Shown: positions 26,547 to 35,764, counted from the first letter of the stretch. The stretch is DNA of 64,000 nt from JBBDNV01 sp040877415 (GCA_040877415.1 JBBDNV010000128.1:1-64000), one strand, 5' to 3'. Numbers and translations: made by a program. Notes: generated by a model not told the origin, from the sequence alone.

Positions 26547-28139
26547 ATGACGAACGAATCACCGCCCGCGGTCGGAATTGATCTGGGCACCACCTATACG
26601 GCCGTGGCGTATATCGACGATACGGGCAGGCCGATTACGCTGGTGAACGCCGAAGGCGACCTGGTGACGCCCAGCGCGGTATTGTTCGAGGGCGATACGG
26701 CGATCGTGGGCAAGGAGGCGCTCAAGGCGATTGCCACGGAAGCGGATCACGTGGCGCAATGCGCGAAGCGCGAGTTGGGCGAGCGGGCATTCCACAAAGT
26801 ATTCGACGGCCGCCGCTTTCCGCCCGAGGCTCTGGAAGCGTTCATTCTCAACAAGGTGCGTCAGGACGCCATCCGCCACATCGGCGACTTCCGCAAAGTG
26901 GTGATCACCGTGCCGGCCTATTTCGATGAAGTGCGCCGCAAGGCCACGCAAGACGCGGGGCACATGGCCGGCTTCGAAGTGCTCGACATCATCAACGAGC
27001 CGACTGCCGCGGCCATTGCCCACGGCTTTTTGAAAGGATTTCTCAACCGCGACGGCGCCGCCAACGAGCCGCGCAAGCTGCTGGTCTACGACCTGGGCGG
27101 CGGCACGTTCGACGTGACGGTGATGGAGATTCGCGGGCACGACTTTGCGGCCTTGGCCACCGACGGCGATGTGCAGCTCGGCGGCCAGGACTGGGATCAA
27201 AGGCTCGTGGACTACGTGGCCGAGGAGTTCAAGCTGACCTACAAGCTCGACCCGCGCGAGGAGTCCAATACGGCCGGCCGGCTGTGGCGCGAATGCGAAG
27301 ACGCCAAGCGCACGCTGTCGGCCCGCAGCAAGGTGTCGATCAGTTGCGATTACAGGAGCCAGGCGCTGCGCGTCGAGGTGACGCGCGAAAAATTCGAGGA
27401 AATCACCCAGGATCTGCTGGACCGCACGAGATTCACCACCAGGCAGACGCTGCAGGCGGCCGGGATGACCTGGTCCGATCTGGACTACGTGCTGATGGTC
27501 GGCGGCTCCACGCGCATGCCGATGGTTGCCCGAATGCTCCGCGAGCTGACGCGCAAGGAGCCCGATGCGTCGGTCTCGGTCGACGAAGCCGTGGCTCACG
27601 GCGCGGCGCTGCACGCCGCGATCATCCTGGCCCGCACGCGCGGCGAAACTCCCGTCCTGAACATCAAGAACGTCAATTCGCACAGCCTGGGCGTGGTGGC
27701 CAGCGATCCGCGCACCGATCGCCGCCGCAACGCCATCCTGATTCCGCGCAACACTACGCTGCCGGTGACCGCCAAGCGCGTGTTTCGCACGCAGAAGGCC
27801 AACCAGAAATCGATTCTCGTGCAGATCGTCGAAGGCGAGAGCGCCTCTCCCGAGGATTGCTCGCAAATCGGCAAGTGCGTGGTCCGCGATCTCCCGCCCG
27901 ACCTGCCGGCCCAGACGCCGATCGAAGTCTGGTTCGAGTATCAGGAGAACGGCCGCTTGAACGTGCGCGTGATCGTCGCCGGCACGGGCCGCGAGCTCCA
28001 GCACGAGATCGCGCGCGAGAACAGCATGACGACCGAACAGCTCGACGCCTGGCGTCTGTTTATCGGCGGCCAGTCGATGATCAGCCACTCGCAACTTCAA
28101 CCCGACGACGATGATCTGACGATCGTCGACGAGCTGTAG
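26547..28139 (+). CDS. Hsp70 family protein without lid domain
   Basis: 530 aa from ATG 26547. Intact Hsp70 ATPase motifs: GIDLGTTYTAV (residues 10-20), ITVPAYFDEVRR, INEPTAAA, DLGGGTFDV (182-190), and VGGSTRMP. After the ATPase domain comes the beta-sandwich substrate-binding core (SHSLGV, LPVTAKRVF), then the protein stops: it lacks the roughly 90-residue lid and the EEVD-type tail of DnaK (about 630-640 aa). It cannot be the housekeeping DnaK. It pairs with the membrane-anchored paralogue and may act in a complex with it. The acidic end (QPDDDDLTIVDEL) is unlike the DnaK C-terminus. Confidence 0.85.
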   Translation: MTNESPPAVGIDLGTTYTAVAYIDDTGRPITLVNAEGDLVTPSAVLFEGDTAIVGKEALKAIATEADHVAQCAKRELGERAFHKVFDGRRFPPEALEAFILNKVRQDAIRHIGDFRKVVITVPAYFDEVRRKATQDAGHMAGFEVLDIINEPTAAAIAHGFLKGFLNRDGAANEPRKLLVYDLGGGTFDVTVMEIRGHDFAALATDGDVQLGGQDWDQRLVDYVAEEFKLTYKLDPREESNTAGRLWRECEDAKRTLSARSKVSISCDYRSQALRVEVTREKFEEITQDLLDRTRFTTRQTLQAAGMTWSDLDYVLMVGGSTRMPMVARMLRELTRKEPDASVSVDEAVAHGAALHAAIILARTRGETPVLNIKNVNSHSLGVVASDPRTDRRRNAILIPRNTTLPVTAKRVFRTQKANQKSILVQIVEGESASPEDCSQIGKCVVRDLPPDLPAQTPIEVWFEYQENGRLNVRVIVAGTGRELQHEIARENSMTTEQLDAWRLFIGGQSMISHSQLQPDDDDLTIVDEL

Positions 28140-28235
28140 GCGGGCCCACGGCACCGGGCGCGATTGCACCTGCCGGCTGGGGCGATTTATACTAACCGGG
28201 TCGCTGCGTGCTCGTTCCGCCAGGGAATTCCCTCC

Positions 28236-31232
28236 ATGAAAATCTTTCCCCGCGGCACCGCGATCGCCGCATGGGGCTTTTGCGTGCTGGCGGCGTGGGC
28301 CGCGCCCGCTTGCGCCCAATTGCCGCCGGATAAAGAGCTGGCGACGCTGCGTGCCGCGCCCCAGTTCGAGGTCTCGCTGTTTGCGTCCGAGCCCCTGATC
28401 ACCAACCCCGCGGCCATCGACGTCGATACGCAGGGCCGCTTGTGGGTGGCTGAAATCCAGTGGTATCGCGGAGCCGCCAAGAGCCTGCCCGCCGACAAGA
28501 TCAAGGTGCTGGAAGATACCGACGGCGACGGCGTGGCCGACAAAGCCACCGTTTTTGCCGACGACGTTTTCGCCCCGATGAGCATTTGCGTGGCCGGCGA
28601 GCGGGTGTTCGTCGCCACGAGTCCCGACCTGTGGGTCTATGAAGACAAGAATGGCGACCTGGTGGCCGACGGCCCGCCCCAAAAGCTGCTCACCGGCTTC
28701 GGCGGCAAGAACCACGATCACGGCGCGCACAGCCTCGTGCTCGGGCCCGACCACAAGTGGTGGATGTCGCACGGCGACCGGGGCTTTGACGTCCGTGGCA
28801 CCGACGGCTCGCGCATCAAGTATCAGTGGGGCGCCGTCGTGCGCGGCGAATTGGACGGCAGCCGGCTCGAAACCGTGGCGGTCAATTTCCGCAATCCGTA
28901 CGAAGTCTGCGTCAGCTCGTTCGGCGAAGCATTCGTAAGCGACAACGACAACGACGGCAACGAAAGCGTGCGCATCTGCTGGATTCTCGAAGGGGGCAAC
29001 TACGGCTGGTTCGGCGGCCCGCCGTTTGGAAAGCAAGAACTCGACGATCAACTCCCCGCCGATACGCCGTTCCGCCGGCATTGGCACTTCCGCGGCCACG
29101 TGCCGGGCTTCGTGCCGGCCACGCTGGTCACCGGCTTCGGCTCGCCCTCGGGCATATGCTTTTACGAGAGCGACGCCTTTGGGCCGAAGTACAAAAACGT
29201 TCCGCTGCACGCCGACGCCGGCCCGCGCGAATGTCGCGTCTATCGCCACGAGCCGGCCGGCTTCGGCATGAAAGCCACGAGCGAAATATTCCTCGGCAAC
29301 CAGGGGGACGATTACTTTCGACCCGACGACGTTTGCGCGGCGCCCGACGGACGGCTGTACGTCGCCGACTGGTACGACGGCGGAGTCGGCGGACACGCTT
29401 ACAACAATCCCGACCAGGGCCGCATCTTCGTGCTTGCGCCCAAGGGGAAAAAACTTTCACGCCGCGAAAAACCGGGGCCGTACGCAAGCATCGCCGATGC
29501 CGTCGAAGGCCTCAAAAGCCCCAACCTGGCCACGCAATATCTCGCCCGCGAGCGGCTGCTGGCCGAAGGTCCTGCGAGCGTGCCGGCACTCGGCGAATTG
29601 TTGGCCGGCCCCGAACCGAACCATCGGGCCCGGGCCTTGTGGCTGCTGGACCGCATCGGGGACGGCGCGCGCGAATCGGTCGAGAGGCAACTAAAATCTC
29701 CGGAACCGGCGTTTCGCGCATTGGCGGTGCGCATCTTGCGCCGACACGGAAACCAGCACGGCGATGCAATCCTGGCACTGGCCGGTGACTCGTCAGACGA
29801 AGTGCGCCGCGAAGTACTGTTGGCCACGCGCTGGCTCGACGGCGAGAAGGCCGAAGCGGCGCTGGCCCAATTCGCCGCCGACTACGACGGGACCGACCGT
29901 TATCTGCTGGAAGCCGTCAACATTGCCGCGGGCGATCGCCGCGAAGCGCTCCTGGCCCGATTGGAAGCACAAGGCCCGCTGTCGATCGAGCAATTTCCGC
30001 TGTTGCAACTGCTCAGTCCTAAGCGGGCGGCCGCCCAACTGGTCGATCGGCTCCGAGCGGACCATCTCGACGAAAAGACGGCCCGCGCGCTCATCGAAAC
30101 CGCGGTGAACATTCCGGCGCCCGAGGTCGGCTGGGGTCTGTTGAAGCTGGCCGAGAATCGGGAACTTTCGGCCGCGCTGCGCCGCGCGGCGCTCGGCAAG
30201 GTGGCCGCGGGCGCCAGCCGCGGCGGCGTTTGGGGAGCCATGTCGCGCGATCCAAAGCTCACGGCCGCGCTAGGTGCCCTATTGGCCGACGACGAGCTGC
30301 GCACCACGGCATTGGCAGCCGTGGACGCGCTGCGATTGCGGAAGCTCTGCGACAACGTGCTGGCGATCGCGCGCTCGGCCAATCTCGACCCGGCCCAGCG
30401 CGAACAAGCCATCGACGTGGCCGCGAACCTCAAGCCCTCGGGCATCGCGCCGGCCTTGCGCGAGCTTTTGTCCGATCCCGAGCCGGCGGTTTCCGGCGCC
30501 GCCTTGCGACGGCTGGTCGATTTGCAAGACATCAAGAGCTTGCGCGAAATACTGGCAAGCGACAAATTCTCCGCCGACGCGCGCCGGCGAGCCGTTGACC
30601 AGGCCGTCGAAACCACGGCCGGAGCGATCCTGCTCGTGCGGCTGATCGACGAAGACCGCCTTTCGGACGAATTGAAACGAGCCGTGTTGACCAAGGCCGC
30701 CTCGCACGCCGATTCGAACGTCCGCGGGCTGTACGAAAAATTCATCCCCGAAGACCAGCGGTCGAAGAAACTGGGCAGCGCCATTTCGGCCGACGAGATC
30801 CTGGCCCTTGCGGGCGACGCGAACCGCGGGCGGCTGATCTTCTACCAGAGCTCGGCTGCGGGGTGCCAGCAGTGTCACGCCGTGCAGGGGTTCGGCGGAA
30901 CGACCGGGCCCGAGCTATCGAATATCGGCAAGAAGTACGAACGAGGGGCGCTGTTGGAGACCATTCTCGATCCGTCCAAGGCCATCGCCCCGGAATACAT
31001 ACCGTACTTGCTCGAAACGAAAGGCGGCCAGGTGTACGCCGGCTTTCTGGTGGAGCGCCGGGACGACCGGGTCGTGCTGCGGGACGTCAAGAACAAGACC
31101 TGGCGCGTGGCGACCGACGAGGTCGAAGCCCTCGTTGGGCAGCAAAAATCGCTGATGCCGGAGTTGATATTAAGCGAAGTGACAGCACAGGACGCGGCAG
31201 ACCTCTTGGCATTTCTCGCAAGCCTCAAGTAA
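28236..31232 (+). CDS. PVC-type membrane-bound dehydrogenase with HEAT repeats and C-terminal cytochrome c
   Basis: 998 aa from ATG 28236. A signal peptide (residues 1-27) precedes a beta-propeller-like dehydrogenase domain (about 35-415) with FEVSLFASEPLITNP, TDGDGVADKATVFADDV and ADWYDGGVGGHA, typical of the PVC 'membrane-bound dehydrogenase' family. HEAT repeats follow (about 430-850). A c-type heme site CQQCH is at residues 877-881, and the chain ends in the conserved KKYERGALLETILDPSK and 'ISKAYE/LMPELI' region. It is probably a periplasmic sugar- or alcohol-oxidising electron-transfer protein, based on family inference only. The upstream in-frame extension to 28164 was rejected because the signal begins here. 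Confidence 0.88.
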   Translation: MKIFPRGTAIAAWGFCVLAAWAAPACAQLPPDKELATLRAAPQFEVSLFASEPLITNPAAIDVDTQGRLWVAEIQWYRGAAKSLPADKIKVLEDTDGDGVADKATVFADDVFAPMSICVAGERVFVATSPDLWVYEDKNGDLVADGPPQKLLTGFGGKNHDHGAHSLVLGPDHKWWMSHGDRGFDVRGTDGSRIKYQWGAVVRGELDGSRLETVAVNFRNPYEVCVSSFGEAFVSDNDNDGNESVRICWILEGGNYGWFGGPPFGKQELDDQLPADTPFRRHWHFRGHVPGFVPATLVTGFGSPSGICFYESDAFGPKYKNVPLHADAGPRECRVYRHEPAGFGMKATSEIFLGNQGDDYFRPDDVCAAPDGRLYVADWYDGGVGGHAYNNPDQGRIFVLAPKGKKLSRREKPGPYASIADAVEGLKSPNLATQYLARERLLAEGPASVPALGELLAGPEPNHRARALWLLDRIGDGARESVERQLKSPEPAFRALAVRILRRHGNQHGDAILALAGDSSDEVRREVLLATRWLDGEKAEAALAQFAADYDGTDRYLLEAVNIAAGDRREALLARLEAQGPLSIEQFPLLQLLSPKRAAAQLVDRLRADHLDEKTARALIETAVNIPAPEVGWGLLKLAENRELSAALRRAALGKVAAGASRGGVWGAMSRDPKLTAALGALLADDELRTTALAAVDALRLRKLCDNVLAIARSANLDPAQREQAIDVAANLKPSGIAPALRELLSDPEPAVSGAALRRLVDLQDIKSLREILASDKFSADARRRAVDQAVETTAGAILLVRLIDEDRLSDELKRAVLTKAASHADSNVRGLYEKFIPEDQRSKKLGSAISADEILALAGDANRGRLIFYQSSAAGCQQCHAVQGFGGTTGPELSNIGKKYERGALLETILDPSKAIAPEYIPYLLETKGGQVYAGFLVERRDDRVVLRDVKNKTWRVATDEVEALVGQQKSLMPELILSEVTAQDAADLLAFLASLK

Positions 31233-31273
31233 ACTTCCCACCCGAGGCCCTCCTGTTCCAAGGTAACCCGATC

Positions 31274-34200
31274 GTGCAAACGCGGAAGCGAACAATTCGG
31301 CACGTCGTCCGAATCGGCCTGTTGCTTTTGGCGCTGGGCCCCGGCGTGCTCCCCGCCCAGCCGGCCTCGGCTCAAGCACTGACGCCCGAAGAAGCGCTCA
31401 AGCGCTTCAAGCTGGCCGACGGCTTCGACGTCGAGCTCTACGCCAGCGAGCCGCTGGTGCGGCAGCCGGTGACTATGACGTTCGACGATCGCGGGCGGAT
31501 GTGGGTGATCCAGTATCTTCAGTATCCCAATCCCGCGGGGCTCAAGCCCCTCGAGGTCGACCGCTACCTGCGCACCAAGTACGATCGCGTGCCCGCGCCG
31601 CCGCCGCTGGGGCCGAAAGGGAACGACAAGATCACGATCCTGGAAGACACCAATGGCGACGGCCGCGTCGACCGGGTTAAGGATTTTGTCACCGGACTGA
31701 ACCTGGCTTCCGCCCTGGCGCTGGGGAACGGCGGAGTCTACGTCGGCCAGGCGCCCTATTTGTTGTTCTACCCCGATCGCAACGGCGACGACGTGCCCGA
31801 CGGCGACCCGCAGGTGGTGCTCGATGGTTTTGGCATGGAAGACGCCCACGCGGTGATCAACTCGATCCAGTGGGGACCCGACGGCTGGCTGTACGGCGCG
31901 CAGGGCAGCACGGTGACGGCCGACGTCCGCGGCATCGGCTTTCAGCAGGGCATTTGGCGCTATCATCCCCGCACGAAGCGTTTTGAATTGTTTTCCGAGG
32001 GGGGCGGCAACACCTGGGGCCTCGATTTCGACCGCCACGGAAACGCCATTGCCGGCACGAACTACTCGAATGCGGTTTGCCTGCACCAGGTCCAAGGCGG
32101 CTACTACGTCAAAGGATTTTCCAAGCACGGTCCGCTGCACAATCCGTACACGTTCGGCTACTTCGAGCACGTCACGCACCAGGGGCACAACGGCGGGCAC
32201 GTCACCTGCGGCGGCATCGTCTATCAGGGCGGAGACTGGCCCGAAGAGTTCACTGGCGCCTACATCGGCGCGAACCTGCTTTCGAACGCCGTTTACTTTA
32301 GCGCGCTGGAGCCGGCGGGTTCCACGTTCAGGACGCGCTACGTCGGCACGCTGCTGGAGACCGACGACGTCTGGTTCCGCCCGATCGATTGCCTCTGGGG
32401 CCCCGACGGCTCGGTGTTCGTCGCCGATTGGTACGACAAGCGGGCCAATCACGTGATTCCCGAAGACACGTGGGACAAGACCAACGGCCGGATCTGGAAG
32501 ATCGTCAAGCGCGGCACGCGGCGGGCCGAACCACTGGCCCTCTCCAAGCTTCCCAGCGACGAGCTGGTGGATTTGCTCGAGCACGCGAACGCCTGGTATC
32601 GGCGCGAGGCGCGGCGCATCTTGTCCGAAAGGCGCGACCTGACGGTGTTGCCGCGGCTGCGAAGGATGATTGCCACCGGCCGCGAAGCCGTGGCGCTCGA
32701 GGCCTTGTGGGCCCTCTATGCGAGCGGCGGCTGGGACGAGGAAACATCGCTGAGCCTGTTGGATCACGCCAGCGCCGACGTACGCGCCTGGAGCGTGCGC
32801 TTCATCGGCGACGACATGCCGCCGCTCGCGCCGGAGCTGCGAAAACGGCTCGTGCAAATGGCGGAAAAAGAAACCAGCCTTCAGGTGCGCAGCCAACTGG
32901 CCTCGACCGCGAAGCGGCTGCGCGCAGCCGACGGGCTGGCCATCGTCGAGAAATTCCTGCGCCGCGCCCAAGACAACTCCGACCCCCACATTCCGCTCTT
33001 GGTGTGGTGGGCCATCGAGGACAAGGCGATTTCCGACTCCGATCGCGTTTTGAAAATCCTCGCCGACCCCCAGATCTGGCTGCTGCCGCTGGTTGAGAAC
33101 ACGATCGCCCCGCGGCTCGCGCGGCGCTACCTGGCCGAAGAAACGGACGCCAGCTTCAGCGCGTGCGCGCGGCTGTTGTCACTGGCCCCGCGCAGCGAAG
33201 ACGTGCTGCGGCTCATCGCGGCCATGGACCAGGATTTTTCCGGCCGGCCGTTCGACGAGGTGCCGGCGCCGCTCGCCTCCCTGCTCGCGCGGCTCTGGGA
33301 AAGCGCCGATTCGGATCCGATCGTCACCCGGTTCGCCATGCGCATGGGAAACCGCGCGGCATACCAGCGGGCGGTCGAGCGCATGATCGACCGCAACGAG
33401 CCGCTTAAAGCGCGGCTGGCGCTGGTGTCCGCCGTCGGCCAGGCCGCGCGGGCCGATGCGCTGCCGCGGTTGCTCAAACTGCTCGACGAGTCGTCATCCA
33501 AGGGCGACGCGGTGCGCATGGCGGCGCTGGCGGCGCTCGAACATTATCCGTCCCAATCGATCGCCCGCGAAGTGCTGGACCGCTACGGGCAGTTCACTCC
33601 CGAGCTGCGCAGCCGCGCGATCGGGCTTTTGGCGAGCCGCGCAACGTGGTCACAGGCCCTGGTCGAGGAGGTCGCCGCCGGCAAGATCGAAGCGGCCGAC
33701 GTTTCGGTCGATCAGCTTCGCCAGATGCTGGCGCTGGGCGATCCGGCGCTCGATCGATCGATCGAAGCCCGCTGGGGCAAGGTTCGCCCCACCACCCCCG
33801 GCGAGAAAATGTCGTACGTCCCGGTGCTCGGCCGCGTGCTGAGCGCGGGACAGGGCGATCTGGATAGCGGCCACAAGCTGTACATGAAGCATTGCGGCAC
33901 CTGCCACACGCTGCACGGCGAGGGAATCAAGATCGGGCCCGACCTGACCACCGCCGACCGCAAGAATCGCGACGCCCTGCTGCTCAGCATTCTCGATCCC
34001 AGCGGCTATATCCGCCCCGAGTTCGTCTCGCAAACCGCGCTGTTGAACGACGGCCGCCTGCTCACGGGGCTCGTGACCGAGTCGAGCCCCCGCGAGATCA
34101 CGATTGTGGACGCCAAACAGCAGAAGACCACGCTTGCCCGCGACGAGATCGACCAGATTCATCCATCGACCACGTCGCTGATGCCGGAGCGTCTGTTGGA

Positions 34201-34285
34201 AACGCTTGCAGAACAGGAGCTGCGCGACCTGTTCAGCTATCTGCAATCCGACGCCCCGCAGATCCGCTCCGCGGCGAAGCCATAG
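31274..34285 (+). CDS. PVC-type membrane-bound dehydrogenase with HEAT repeats and cytochrome c (second copy)
   Basis: 1003 aa from GTG 31274 (AAGG at 31259-31262; a longer frame overlapping the previous gene was rejected because the signal peptide begins here). Same architecture as the upstream gene: signal (residues 1-35), propeller domain with FDVELYASEPLVRQPV and VADWYDKRANHVIPEDTWD, HEAT repeats (about 430-850), heme site CGTCH (874-878) and a C-terminal LMPERLLETLAEQELRD. It diverges enough that it is not a recent duplicate. The two genes are separated by 41 bp and should be co-transcribed. Together they may form a periplasmic oxidation module. Confidence 0.88.
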   Translation: MQTRKRTIRHVVRIGLLLLALGPGVLPAQPASAQALTPEEALKRFKLADGFDVELYASEPLVRQPVTMTFDDRGRMWVIQYLQYPNPAGLKPLEVDRYLRTKYDRVPAPPPLGPKGNDKITILEDTNGDGRVDRVKDFVTGLNLASALALGNGGVYVGQAPYLLFYPDRNGDDVPDGDPQVVLDGFGMEDAHAVINSIQWGPDGWLYGAQGSTVTADVRGIGFQQGIWRYHPRTKRFELFSEGGGNTWGLDFDRHGNAIAGTNYSNAVCLHQVQGGYYVKGFSKHGPLHNPYTFGYFEHVTHQGHNGGHVTCGGIVYQGGDWPEEFTGAYIGANLLSNAVYFSALEPAGSTFRTRYVGTLLETDDVWFRPIDCLWGPDGSVFVADWYDKRANHVIPEDTWDKTNGRIWKIVKRGTRRAEPLALSKLPSDELVDLLEHANAWYRREARRILSERRDLTVLPRLRRMIATGREAVALEALWALYASGGWDEETSLSLLDHASADVRAWSVRFIGDDMPPLAPELRKRLVQMAEKETSLQVRSQLASTAKRLRAADGLAIVEKFLRRAQDNSDPHIPLLVWWAIEDKAISDSDRVLKILADPQIWLLPLVENTIAPRLARRYLAEETDASFSACARLLSLAPRSEDVLRLIAAMDQDFSGRPFDEVPAPLASLLARLWESADSDPIVTRFAMRMGNRAAYQRAVERMIDRNEPLKARLALVSAVGQAARADALPRLLKLLDESSSKGDAVRMAALAALEHYPSQSIAREVLDRYGQFTPELRSRAIGLLASRATWSQALVEEVAAGKIEAADVSVDQLRQMLALGDPALDRSIEARWGKVRPTTPGEKMSYVPVLGRVLSAGQGDLDSGHKLYMKHCGTCHTLHGEGIKIGPDLTTADRKNRDALLLSILDPSGYIRPEFVSQTALLNDGRLLTGLVTESSPREITIVDAKQQKTTLARDEIDQIHPSTTSLMPERLLETLAEQELRDLFSYLQSDAPQIRSAAKP

Positions 34286-34390
34286 CTTTCGCGACGGGTC
34301 ACGTTTCCCCCGGACCCACGCGTAGTTTCCCCAGGGCACTTCCGTCTGGTTCAGGCCGGCGGATGCCGCTCAATCATGGGAGTTCCGGCG

Positions 34391-34436
34391 GTTCAAATCC
34401 AGTTGCCCCGACTTTTGGCCGCGACAGCGGCCAAAA
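34391..34436. other. tRNA T-arm-like motif plus perfect 10-bp hairpin
   Basis: GTTCAAATCCAGTTGCCCCG at 34391-34410 resembles the T-loop and 3' acceptor of a tRNA, but the T-stem has mismatches. Directly after it is a perfect palindrome, TTTTGGCCGC (34413-34422), loop GACA, GCGGCCAAAA (34427-34436), which could serve as a terminator for the upstream cytochrome genes. The motif ATCCAGTYGCC recurs at about 35619 and 37321. Confidence 0.45.
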
Positions 34437-34449
34437 ATAGAGCAGGAGA

Positions 34450-34552
34450 GCTGTAGAGAGGAGAAAGGAGAGCCAAAAGACGAAGAACGTGCGGTCAACC
34501 GTTGAAGCACGGCAGGCCCCTCCTGCGGTCTCCTTTCTACTCTCTACTCTCT
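34450..34552. repeat. Long inverted repeat upstream of four-helix-bundle gene
   Basis: The left arm GAGCTGTAGAGAGGAGAAAG plus GAG (34448-34470) is an imperfect reverse complement of the right arm ending CTCTACTCTCT (34530-34552), matching about 17 of 23 positions. A smaller hairpin (CGTGCGGTCAAC / GTTGAAGCACG) lies between. Four-helix-bundle proteins of this family are often encoded inside structured intervening sequences, so the stem may be part of the element rather than a promoter. Confidence 0.5.
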
Positions 34553-34568
34553 CGTCTTTAGGCACCCG

Positions 34569-34931
34569 ATGCCGTTCGCCTTCGAGAAGTTACAGGTCTA
34601 TCAGAAGGCGATTTCATTCGCCGATGAAATCTGCACTCTCACGCGCGACCTGCCGCGAGGATACTTCTTTTTGGCCGACCAGCATAACCGCGCCGCGCTC
34701 TCCATCGCCGCCAACATCGCCGAAGGCAACGGCCGCTTCACCAAAGCCGATCGACGCAACTTTTTCGGCATCGCGCGTGGGTCAGTGCAAGAATGTGTGC
34801 CGCCGCTTGAATTGGCCGCGCGGCGGGGCTTGATCAAGACCACGCAGCATGCTCAATTCAAGTCTCAGCTCGAAGAGATTTCAATGATGCTCTCCGGCCT
34901 CATCAAGGGGCTGGACAATCGGGAGATCTGA
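34569..34931 (+). CDS. Four-helix-bundle protein (23S rRNA intervening-sequence family)
   Basis: 120 aa. The typical family signature is present: FEKLQVYQKAISFADEI (residues 4-20), PRGYFFLADQHNRAALSIAANIAEGNGR (about 29-56) and FFGIARGSVQEC (about 64-75). These small proteins fold as four helices and were first found in intervening sequences of bacterial 23S rRNA; their function is unknown although they are thought to bind RNA. Here the gene is free-standing next to a long inverted repeat. It marks the start of the accessory region. Confidence 0.85.
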   Translation: MPFAFEKLQVYQKAISFADEICTLTRDLPRGYFFLADQHNRAALSIAANIAEGNGRFTKADRRNFFGIARGSVQECVPPLELAARRGLIKTTQHAQFKSQLEEISMMLSGLIKGLDNREI

Positions 34932-35062
34932 CATGAGCGACTGGACGCCGGCCAGAAAAGTTCAATAACTGTCCGATTGCCGAGATTCTTGATGATGGGA
35001 ATGTAATACGTTCCCACTAAGGTACATATAGCCGAGTCGCGACGGGTATTAGACAAGACTAT

Positions 35063-35566
35063 GTGCCGAAGGACAACCGCGTGGACGAGACGTTCGCGGA
35101 TTGCTGGAACCGCAAGCGGTCAAATCTCGGTTTTAAGGATATCGAGACCGAGTTCATCGATTGCGGTGGGCATGTGCTCCCAAGAGACGCCGCGCCGTGT
35201 CTCGTTTTCGATATGGCGGCCCGCCCAGCACCGATCTGGGAAGTGTTCGGCATTCCGTCCGACTGGTCGCCGGCGGATCGCGAGCGGCTGGCGGCGTGCC
35301 GGATGATTGGCTCGGACGGTGCCGGCAATCCAATCTGCGTGGAGCTGGGCACCGGGGTAGTCGTACTCCTCGATCACGAGGACTGGTTTCGCACTCGTCA
35401 GTTCGTGAATACGAGCGTCCAGAAACTCGCCGAGTGCTTGTTGGCGTACATTGGTCAGCAAGAGTCGGAGCGGTTCCGCTCAGCCGCGCAGGCCATCGAT
35501 CCGGCAGCGTTTGCGGTGGGATCGTTCTGGTGGCACGATGCCGCTTGCTTGGACACAGACGCCTGA
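35063..35566 (+). CDS. SUKH-family (SMI1/KNR4-like) immunity-type protein
   Basis: 167 aa from GTG 35063. The central segment fits SUKH-type immunity proteins: IGSDGAGNPICVELGTG (about residues 82-98), then VVVLLDHEDWF and FVNTSVQKLAECLLAYIG, the last two being the strand-turn-helix that ends the SUKH fold, with a family-like conserved Asn-Ser/Thr. Known SUKH proteins neutralise nuclease or deaminase toxins of polymorphic toxin systems. It faces the toxin-like locus at 35.8-37.3 kb but lies on the opposite strand, so whether the two interact is unknown. A short palindrome (TGGGAATGTAATACGTTCCCA, about 34997-35016) sits upstream. Confidence 0.6.
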   Translation: MPKDNRVDETFADCWNRKRSNLGFKDIETEFIDCGGHVLPRDAAPCLVFDMAARPAPIWEVFGIPSDWSPADRERLAACRMIGSDGAGNPICVELGTGVVVLLDHEDWFRTRQFVNTSVQKLAECLLAYIGQQESERFRSAAQAIDPAAFAVGSFWWHDAACLDTDA

Positions 35567-35764
35567 CGGAGCCCCCTTCACCACAGGCCCGGCGAAGGAT
35601 TGCCCAGGGTGACCGTTCAAATCCAGTCGCCTCTCGCCGCACAGGCGAGGTTACGCCGTGAGCTTCACGACCCTTGTCGCGATTTGGACTTCCGGCCCGG
35701 AATGCAGGAAGCTTGCCACGTAGTCGTGGACAAACGGTTCAAACGAGCGACAGTCGCCCCGATC
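35567..35764. other. Intergenic with T-arm-like motif
   Basis: No gene seen. GTTCAAATCCAGTCGCCTCT at about 35614-35633 repeats the motif of 34391-34410 and lies next to GCCGCACAGGCGAGG-type short palindromes. The segment is probably a scar of insertion or recombination at the boundary of the toxin-like locus. Confidence 0.35.

Noticed and set aside
24539..26593. 684-codon open frame on the minus strand
   Set aside because: Shadow of the first Hsp70-like gene; no recognisable domain.
26559..29396. 945-codon open frame on the minus strand
   Set aside because: It lies opposite the Hsp70 and PVC dehydrogenase genes and its product has no homology; long antisense frames are expected at this GC content.
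34997..35016. Short palindrome TGGGAATGTAATACGTTCCCA as an operator
   Set aside because: A 9-bp arm with one mismatch is not enough to claim a regulatory site; noted within the SUKH entry only.
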